Positions 5,332 to 10,763 of a stretch of 10,763 bases of DNA are shown in pieces (the stretch's first letter is position 1; each line of letters begins with the position of its first letter). The stretch is from an uncultured Lysobacter sp. (lineage in GTDB: Bacteria > Pseudomonadota > Gammaproteobacteria > Xanthomonadales > Xanthomonadaceae): contig CADCUA010000051.1 in NCBI GenBank assembly GCA_902805755.1, positions 1 through 10,763 of the forward strand, read 5' to 3'. Below the pieces are notes generated by a model that had not been told where the DNA came from, did not search any database, and saw only the letters and a program-made list of their open reading frames with translations. Position numbers and translations under genes: made by a program.

Positions 5332-7727
5332 TCGTCTTCACCTTCGTTCACGGGCTCACGCGGCGGTTCGGAGCGTTCGCCGATGCCGAAGAAGTCGCGC
5401 CAGCCGCCGGATTCGGACTCCTCGCCGGGTGCGCTCTGCATCGGCGCGGCGACCGGGCACGGCGTGTAGGCCGGGGCAAAGCCTGCAACGAATGGAAAGC
5501 GTCGCGCGCCCGGGCAGCCGGCTTCGGTGCTGTTGGAGCCGATCACCCACTGCCAGTCCAGTCCCTCGTCGCCCACTTTCAGCGCGGATGTGGGCAGGCG
5601 GGAGAACGTGGCCGACCACACGCGCATCGCGCCGGTCGCGCCGTACAGGCCGGTGGACTGGTTCTGGTCGTTGCCCACCCACACCACGGCGAGGTGGTCC
5701 CCGGTCCAGCCCGCGAACCAGCTGTCGCGGCCATCGTTGCTGGTGCCGGTCTTGCCGGCCGGCGACAGGCGGCCGAGTCCGTCGGACACGAGCTGGCGGC
5801 CAGTGCCGTTCGTGATCGCCTGCTGCAGCGCGACGGTGATCAGGCGCGCGGCGATCGCGTCGCCGTCCTGCGCGGGCGCCGGGTCCTTGTCGTAGCGGTT
5901 CACCGCACGGCCATCGGCATCGAGCACGCCGCGCACCGCGCGCAGCGGCTGGATCTCGCCGCCGGACGCGAGGAACTGGTACAGCTGCGCCATCGCATAC
6001 GGGCTCTGGTCGACGCCGCCCAGGATCAGCGACGGATGCGGCCGGGCTTCGATGCCGGCCAACGTGCGCAACAGGTCTGCGAGGCGCTCCGGACCGACCT
6101 GCATGCCGATGCGCACCAGTGCCTGGTTGTACGACTGCGCGAGCGCATCGATCAGCCGCACGCTGCCGTGGCTGCGACCGTCGGAATTGCCGGGCGTCCA
6201 CTTCTTGCCGTCGCCGAGCTTCACCGTGATCGGCGCATCCTGCACCCAGCTTGCAAGCGAGAACCGCTCCGGCTGTGCGAGCGCAAGCAGGTGCACGAAC
6301 GGCTTGAGCAACGAGCCGACCGGCCGCTGCGCTTCGACCGCTCGGTTGAAGCCCTGCACTTCGAAATCGCGGCTTCCGACCACCGCCAGCACCTGCCCGC
6401 TGTGCACGTCGGTCAGCACCACGCCGGATTCGAGTTTCGCGCGACGCTTGCCCAGGCTCTTGAGCGTGCGCGTGACCGCGCCTTCGGCATATGCCTGCGC
6501 CGAAGGCGCCATGCCGCTCATCACACTCAGCCCGGCGCCGGCGAGCGCATCGGCCGGGTAGTCGCGCGCGAGCTGGCGGCGCACGAGATCGACGTACGAG
6601 GGGAACCGGTTCGCAGCCACGCTGCCGGGGGTTTTCGTAACGCCCAGCGACGCGGCCTGCGCACGGCGGTGTTCGGCCGCATCGATCAGGCCGGTCTCGA
6701 GCATGTTGTCGAGCACGAAGTCGCGGCGCTCGCGCGCACGTTCGGGATTGCGGCGCGGATCGTAGAACGACGGGCCGCGCACGATGCCGACCAGCAGCGC
6801 GATCTGCTCGGTGCGCAGATCGCGAAGGTCGCGCCCGAACCAGAATTCGGCGCCGGCCGCGACGCCGTGGATCGCCTGCGCCCCACGCTGGCCCAGATAG
6901 ACCTGGTTGAGATACGCCTCAAGGATCGTGCGTTTCTCGTAGCGCGCCTCCATCAATAGCGCATAAAGAATTTCCTTGCCCTTGCGCGTCAGCGTCTGCT
7001 CGCGGCCGATGCCGAGCAGGCCGCTGCGCGCGAGCTGCTGCGTCAACGTGCTCGCGCCCTGCCGGGCCTCGCCCGAACGCAGGTTCACGAACAGGGCGCG
7101 GACCATGCCGCTGATGTCGATGCCCATATGGCTGTTGAAGTCGCGGTCCTCGACCGCCTGCAGGCCCGTCACCAGCAGCTCCGGCACTTCCTCGATGCGC
7201 ACCAGGCGCCGCTCTTCCTGCTTCTGGCCGTACAGCGTGGCGATGCGCGCCGGGTCCAGGCGCGCGGCCCGCAGCGTCTGGCGCCGGCCGACGTCGCGGA
7301 TCGATGCGACCGTCCCACCCGACAGGACCACCTCGATACGTCGCGGCGCGATCGCGCCATCGACGTCGCTGAACCCGCGGCTGGCAATCGTCCAGCGCCC
7401 GCCCTGGCGCGAATAGCTGCCTTCGCGGCGCCCGTCGCCCTCGCGGTACGCGGCCGCATCGAGCTCGGTCTTGAGCGTGGTGGAATCCAGCGGCACGCCG
7501 GGCCGCAACTCCAGCGGACGCGCGTACACACGCGTCGGCAGCTGCCAGCGCAACTGCCCGAAGCGCTCGCCCACCTCGTGATTGAGGTACAGCGTGTACG
7601 GGATCAGGAAACCCAGGCCCAGCCCGATCGCCGCCAGCACCCAGGTCGCAAGGCGCCGCAGCCACGGCGGCATGCCGCCGGGTTCGTCTGCGTGATCGCT
7701 GTCTTCGTCGTAATCGATTCGGGCCAC
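5328..7727 (-). CDS. mrcB: Penicillin-binding protein 1B, bifunctional transglycosylase/transpeptidase
   Basis: PBP1b polymerises lipid II into glycan strands and cross-links the stem peptides; it is anchored in the inner membrane and works in the periplasm. Numbered from the chosen GTG (799 residues): an acidic cytoplasmic tail, a membrane helix at about 27-46, a UB2H-like domain (about 60-150), then the GT51 domain with VEDRDFNSHMG (catalytic Glu193) and QGASTLTQQLARS (223-235). The transpeptidase domain has SLLK (Ser472 nucleophile, Lys475), SYN (532-534) and KTGTS (659-663). Cys738 and Cys757 match the position of the C-terminal disulfide known in E. coli PBP1b. The tail is acidic and ends EGEDE. 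All catalytic motifs are intact. A TTG at 7739 would add four residues. I prefer the GTG (MARIDYDED), but no Shine-Dalgarno decides it. It is the first gene of the minus-strand unit and overlaps the lipoprotein gene by 4 bases. Confidence 0.96.
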   Translation of the reverse strand: MARIDYDEDSDHADEPGGMPPWLRRLATWVLAAIGLGLGFLIPYTLYLNHEVGERFGQLRWQLPTRVYARPLELRPGVPLDSTTLKTELDAAAYREGDGRREGSYSRQGGRWTIASRGFSDVDGAIAPRRIEVVLSGGTVASIRDVGRRQTLRAARLDPARIATLYGQKQEERRLVRIEEVPELLVTGLQAVEDRDFNSHMGIDISGMVRALFVNLRSGEARQGASTLTQQLARSGLLGIGREQTLTRKGKEILYALLMEARYEKRTILEAYLNQVYLGQRGAQAIHGVAAGAEFWFGRDLRDLRTEQIALLVGIVRGPSFYDPRRNPERARERRDFVLDNMLETGLIDAAEHRRAQAASLGVTKTPGSVAANRFPSYVDLVRRQLARDYPADALAGAGLSVMSGMAPSAQAYAEGAVTRTLKSLGKRRAKLESGVVLTDVHSGQVLAVVGSRDFEVQGFNRAVEAQRPVGSLLKPFVHLLALAQPERFSLASWVQDAPITVKLGDGKKWTPGNSDGRSHGSVRLIDALAQSYNQALVRIGMQVGPERLADLLRTLAGIEARPHPSLILGGVDQSPYAMAQLYQFLASGGEIQPLRAVRGVLDADGRAVNRYDKDPAPAQDGDAIAARLITVALQQAITNGTGRQLVSDGLGRLSPAGKTGTSNDGRDSWFAGWTGDHLAVVWVGNDQNQSTGLYGATGAMRVWSATFSRLPTSALKVGDEGLDWQWVIGSNSTEAGCPGARRFPFVAGFAPAYTPCPVAAPMQSAPGEESESGGWRDFFGIGERSEPPREPVNEGEDE
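5341..5344 (-). promoter_or_regulatory. Ribosome binding site for the LpoP-like gene inside mrcB
   Basis: AAGG on the minus strand lies 9 bases before the lipoprotein ATG (5331) and within the last codons of mrcB. With the ATGA overlap it supports translational coupling of PBP1b and its likely partner. Confidence 0.45.
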
Positions 7728-7767
7728 GGAATGCCACAATTGCCGGGCTGCGCCCGCGTGACCGCGG

Positions 7768-7773
7768 AGTCTA
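7768..7773 (-). promoter_or_regulatory. Candidate -10 element upstream of mrcB
   Basis: The minus strand reads GCGCTAGACTCCGCG here. TAGACT matches four of six positions of TATAAT and lies 40 bases before the GTG start. No good TTGACA-like element is found 16-18 bases upstream (GCAGGT at 17). It is the most promoter-like site in the 91-base divergent gap, but the call is tentative. Confidence 0.35.
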
Positions 7774-7816
7774 GCGCAGCCGGCTCGGGCACCTGCACGG
7801 CCCGCGTGGCGTCATC

Positions 7817-7820
7817 GGAG
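7817..7820 (+). promoter_or_regulatory. Ribosome binding site of the glycosyltransferase gene
   Basis: GGAG is placed 10 bases before the ATG at 7831, and 16 before a second in-frame ATG at 7837. It favours the first start. Confidence 0.5.
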
Positions 7821-7830
7821 TTCCTTCAGC

Positions 7831-9945
7831 ATGGTAATGGGTTGGACCGAGCTGCGGTTCATGATCGATCGCAGCGCCGGACTGCTCCGGCGCGGGCTGA
7901 CCAGCGTCCGCACACGCGGCCTTGGACCGACCTGGCGCCGGGTCACGCAGCAGTTGCGTCCCGTACCGGCCGCCGCACGTGCATCGCTGTACCTGCCGCC
8001 CCGACACGCCTTCCAGCCGTTCGCGGTTCCGTATGCGGACGCCCCGCGCGCCAGCATCGTGGTGCCCGTCTACAACCAGTTCGCGCACACGCTTGCCTGC
8101 CTGCAGGCGATCGCCACGCATCCGCCGGTGGCGGGCGTCGAAATCATCGTCGTCGATGATGGCTCCAGTGACGAAACCGCCGCCTGCCTGCCGCAGGTGG
8201 GCGGACTGCATTTCCATCGCCGCATTGAAAACGGCGGGTTCATCGCCGCCTGCAACGACGGTGCGTCGCGGGCGCGGGGCGAGTTCCTCGTCTTCCTCAA
8301 CAACGACACGATCCCCCAGCCCGGCTGGCTGGACGCGCTGCTGGACACGTTCGATGCGCATCCAGGCACCGGCCTCGCCGGCGCGCAGCTGATCTACCCG
8401 GACGGCCGTCTGCAGGAAGCCGGTGGCATTGTGTTTTCGGATGCGGGCGGCTGGAACTACGGGCGCTTCGAGAGTCCGGACGATCCGCGCTACGCCTATG
8501 TGCGCGAGGCGGACTACTGCTCGGGCGCGGCGATCACGATTGCACGCACGCTGTTCGAGTCCTTGGGTGGCTTCGACCGGCGTTATGCACCGGCGTATTA
8601 CGAGGACACCGACCTGGCGTTCGCCGTACGCAACGCGGGCCTGCGAGTGCTGTACCAACCGGCCTCACGCGTGGTGCACCTGGAGGGCGTCACGTCCGGC
8701 ACCGACCTCACGCAGGGCCCGAAGGCGTACCAGGTACGCAACCAGCAGGTGTTTGCGCAGAAGTGGCACGATGCGCTCGCGCTGCAGCCGCCGCCTGCGA
8801 CCCGGGCCGACGAGGCTGCGACTTCACGCGCGCAGCGCACGGTACTTGTCATCGACAGCGCGACGCCCCGACCGGACTTTGATTCCGCATCGCTGCGCCT
8901 CGCAAACCTGATGCGACTGCTACGCGATGAAGGTGCACATGTGGTCTTCGTTCCGGCGGATCTGGGACACGCCGGAAACGCGACCTGCGCGCTGCAACAG
9001 GCCGGTGTGGAAACCTGGTACACGCCGTACGCGCCAAGTGTGCCGGCCTGGCTGCGCGAGCACGGCCCGCGGTTCGACACCGTGCTGGTCTGCCGCCATT
9101 ACGTGCTGCGCGAAATGCTGCCGCTGCTGCGCCGTCATGCACCGCAGGCGCGCATCGTGTTCGACACGGTCGATCTGCATTACCTGCGCGAGCGGCGCGC
9201 GGCGGAGGTTGCAGGCAATGCCGCAATGCTGCGCTCGGCCGGGCGCACGCGCGAGCTGGAGCTGGACCTCATCCGCCGCAGCGATGTCACGCTGGTCGTG
9301 AGTGATGTCGAGCGCACGTTGCTTGCGAGCGAAGCGCCGGACGCGGACGTCCAGGTGCTGTCGAACCTGCATCGCGTGGCCGGTCGCGGGCGCGAGTTCA
9401 ACGAACGCGCCGACCTGGTGTTCGTCGGCGGATTTCGCCATCCGCCGAACGTGGACGCGGTGATGTGGTTCGCGCAGGAGGTGTTCCCACTTGTGCGCGA
9501 ACGACTGCCGCAGGTGCGTTTCCATTGCATCGGTGCGGACACACCGGCGCAGATCGCGGCGCTGGGCAAGTTGCCCGGCATCACCGTGCACGGCCACGTG
9601 CCCGACCTGGATCCGTACATGGACGGCGCACGGGTCGCGCTCGCTCCACTGCGCTATGGCGCGGGCGTCAAGGGCAAGGTCAACCTCAGCATGGCGCATG
9701 GCCAACCCGTGGTGGCGACCGCCTGCGCGGTTGAAGGCATGCATCTGCACGCTGGCGAAGACGTGCTGGTGGCGGATGACGCGGCCGGCTTCGCCGCCGC
9801 AGTGATGCGGCTGTACCGCGACGAGGTGCTGTGGCAGAAACTCGCGCGTAACGGGCTGGCCAACGTGGAACGGCATTTCTCGCTGGAAGCCGCGCGCGAG
9901 ACCGTCCGTCGCGTGCTGCTCGATCACGGTCGCGTTCGCAGCTAA
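7831..9945 (+). CDS. Two-domain glycosyltransferase (GT2-type plus GT4-type)
   Basis: The 704-residue protein joins two glycosyltransferase folds and has no obvious membrane span, so it is probably cytoplasmic. After a basic N-terminus (1-70), the GT-A domain (about 74-315) shows SIVVPVYNQ (75-83), VVDDGSSDET (107-116), NGGFIAACNDG (134-144), the DxD-like FLNNDTIP (155-162) and AYYEDTDLAFAVRNAG (255-270, likely catalytic acidic residues), a rhamnosyltransferase/WbbL-like pattern. A linker near 316-335 leads to a GT-B domain (about 336-700) with VFDTVDLHYLRE (443-454), LVFVGGFRHPPNVDAV (529-544) and YGAGVKGKVNLSMAHGQPVV (609-628). In the last motif the Glu common in GT4 enzymes (as in EAMA) is Leu619. 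It is likely to build an O-antigen, capsule or exopolysaccharide with two sugar-transfer steps, but donor and acceptor cannot be read from the sequence. It runs divergently from mrcB and its stop overlaps the next gene's stop. Confidence 0.93.
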   Translation: MVMGWTELRFMIDRSAGLLRRGLTSVRTRGLGPTWRRVTQQLRPVPAAARASLYLPPRHAFQPFAVPYADAPRASIVVPVYNQFAHTLACLQAIATHPPVAGVEIIVVDDGSSDETAACLPQVGGLHFHRRIENGGFIAACNDGASRARGEFLVFLNNDTIPQPGWLDALLDTFDAHPGTGLAGAQLIYPDGRLQEAGGIVFSDAGGWNYGRFESPDDPRYAYVREADYCSGAAITIARTLFESLGGFDRRYAPAYYEDTDLAFAVRNAGLRVLYQPASRVVHLEGVTSGTDLTQGPKAYQVRNQQVFAQKWHDALALQPPPATRADEAATSRAQRTVLVIDSATPRPDFDSASLRLANLMRLLRDEGAHVVFVPADLGHAGNATCALQQAGVETWYTPYAPSVPAWLREHGPRFDTVLVCRHYVLREMLPLLRRHAPQARIVFDTVDLHYLRERRAAEVAGNAAMLRSAGRTRELELDLIRRSDVTLVVSDVERTLLASEAPDADVQVLSNLHRVAGRGREFNERADLVFVGGFRHPPNVDAVMWFAQEVFPLVRERLPQVRFHCIGADTPAQIAALGKLPGITVHGHVPDLDPYMDGARVALAPLRYGAGVKGKVNLSMAHGQPVVATACAVEGMHLHAGEDVLVADDAAGFAAAVMRLYRDEVLWQKLARNGLANVERHFSLEAARETVRRVLLDHGRVRS

Positions 9946-10763
9946 CGGCTTGCGGCCGCCGCCGCGCGAAGTCGCCGCGCGAGCTCGTCCAGCCCGGGCG
10001 CCGTCGAATCCAGCCCGCGCGCGGCAGCCAACGCCGACTGCGCGGCCGCGAGTTCGCCCGCGCCCAGCCTTTCCGTTCCGATCGCCACCCAGCGCTGCGC
10101 CAGCCGTCGACGTGCCTCGAGCACGCCGGCGCTCGCGCCTTCCAGCGCCTGCCACGCGTCGACGCACTCACGCGCGGCCAGCACGCGGTTGCCGCGCAAT
10201 TCGCGATCGAAACAACGCCGTGCCGCCGGTGCCAGTCTCGCGGCGGCACGACGCACGCGCGGATCGCGCGGGGCAATCTCCTGCGCGGCGCGCAACCGGT
10301 CGAACGCGCTGTCGCCCACCGGCAGGAGCAACTGCCCGCGGGCTTCGGCAGCAGCGGCCTGCTGCAGCAGTGCGACCAGTCGCTTCTGCCGTGCAGGCGT
10401 CATCGCTGCGCCCTGCAGCCGTCGCTGGCTCTGCCGCGCCCGCGCGAGGTGATCCTGCGCGGCGGCAATCGCGGTCGCGTCCGGGGCGATCGAACGTGCC
10501 ACCGCCAACGCCGACTCGGCCTCGCCGAACCTGAAATCCGCAGCCAGGCGCTGGCTGCGCTGGGCCAGTGCGTCTGCAACCGCGACCTGGCCGCGCAACG
10601 CCTCGGGATCATCGGACTGCGCGTCCAGCACCACGCGGTATTCGATCCACGCGCGTTCCGGCCGCCCACGCTGCAGATGCCGCGCCGCCATGCGTCGCCG
10701 CTCGTCGAGCATCGATGCAAGGTGCTCCTTTGCCGCAGGCAGATCGACATGGCCCGGATCGGT
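9942..10763 (-). CDS. Unrecognised TPR-like helical-repeat protein, C-terminal part
   Basis: I do not recognise this gene. The frame is open from the right window edge, and an ATG at 10712 is not needed as a start, so the visible 273 residues are probably the C-terminal part of a longer protein. The sequence is rich in Ala and Arg and almost wholly helical. Four degenerate TPR-like units stand out, at about 27-66 (GRPERAWIEYRVVLDAQSDD), 72-109 (RFGEAESALAVARSIAPDA), 136-179 (LLPVGDSAFDRLRAAQEIAP) and 228-265 (GAGELAAAQSALAAARGLDS), numbered from the edge. Two cysteines, 184 and 200, bracket a helix between units 3 and 4 and could form a disulfide if the protein is periplasmic. Similar repeats occur after a membrane anchor or kinase domain in other xanthomonad proteins, but no such domain is visible. 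It shares four bases, stop against stop, with the glycosyltransferase gene. Codon use and frame support a real gene. Confidence 0.75.
   Translation of the reverse strand, partial: TDPGHVDLPAAKEHLASMLDERRRMAARHLQRGRPERAWIEYRVVLDAQSDDPEALRGQVAVADALAQRSQRLAADFRFGEAESALAVARSIAPDATAIAAAQDHLARARQSQRRLQGAAMTPARQKRLVALLQQAAAAEARGQLLLPVGDSAFDRLRAAQEIAPRDPRVRRAAARLAPAARRCFDRELRGNRVLAARECVDAWQALEGASAGVLEARRRLAQRWVAIGTERLGAGELAAAQSALAAARGLDSTAPGLDELARRLRAAAAASR

Larger units (their letters stand above)
1202..7773 (-). other. Probable transcription unit mrcB-lpoP-like-yoaA-tsaB-HAD
   Basis: Five minus-strand genes follow each other with spacings of -4 (ATGA overlap), +3, +92 and +14 bases. The first junctions are tight enough for translational coupling. 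The 92-base gap before tsaB has no clear promoter or terminator, though a weak internal promoter cannot be excluded. The unit would begin near the candidate -10 element at 7768-7773 and end near the stem-loop at 1175-1200. Co-transcription is inferred from spacing only. Confidence 0.55.

Noticed and set aside
5226..6959. A 577-codon open frame on the plus strand opposite mrcB
   Set aside because: Composition is Arg/His/Ala-rich without domains, while the opposite strand encodes an intact PBP1b with all catalytic motifs.
7740..7830. Plus-strand promoter for the glycosyltransferase
   Set aside because: TTGCCG near 7740 has no TATAAT-like partner at a suitable distance.
8920..10167. A 415-codon minus-strand frame crossing the glycosyltransferase and the repeat protein
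   Set aside because: It spans the junction of two better-supported genes in a different frame and has low-complexity Arg/His-rich sequence, as expected for a shadow frame.

Overview
The window is very GC-rich and looks like chromosomal DNA of a gammaproteobacterium, most like the Xanthomonadales (Lysobacteraceae/Rhodanobacteraceae type). The evidence is a glutathione synthetase tail beside a TonB gene, an E. coli-type bifunctional PBP1b, a YoaA helicase, TsaB, and dense packing with short gaps. The lineage is inferred from protein character and gene order, not from a marker gene. I see no rRNA, tRNA, CRISPR, insertion sequence or phage gene, and no gene-free stretch of 300 bases.

Layout. (1) 1-1107, plus strand: the last 52 codons of gshB, a 72-base gap, then a TonB-family energy transducer. 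(2) 1202-7739, minus strand: five close-packed genes read right to left. They are mrcB (PBP1b), a small TPR lipoprotein that overlaps mrcB by ATGA and resembles the PBP1b activator LpoP, yoaA (XPD-like Fe-S helicase, 3 bases on), tsaB (92 bases on) and a HAD-IB phosphatase (14 bases on). The HAD gene carries a frameshift at catalytic motif II. (3) 7740-7830: a divergent intergenic region with a weak candidate promoter for the mrcB unit. (4) 7831-9945, plus strand: a 704-residue protein joining a GT-A (GT2-type) and a GT-B (GT4-type) glycosyltransferase domain. (5) 9942-10763, minus strand: the C-terminal part of an unrecognised helical-repeat protein whose start lies beyond the window. Its stop overlaps that of the glycosyltransferase.

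How the genes fit together. PBP1b and the lipoprotein form a plausible peptidoglycan synthase plus outer-membrane activator pair. The glycosyltransferase probably builds a surface polysaccharide. YoaA (DNA repair), TsaB (t6A tRNA modification) and the HAD phosphatase (possibly phospholipid-related) appear to share the transcript without an obvious common pathway. TonB powers outer-membrane transport, or motility if it is a TonB3-type protein. Most of the window is core housekeeping content. I found no convincing new multi-gene system. The points most worth a second look are the frameshifted HAD gene, the LpoP-like lipoprotein, the glycosyltransferase fusion that lacks a canonical GT4 glutamate, and the unknown repeat protein at the right edge.
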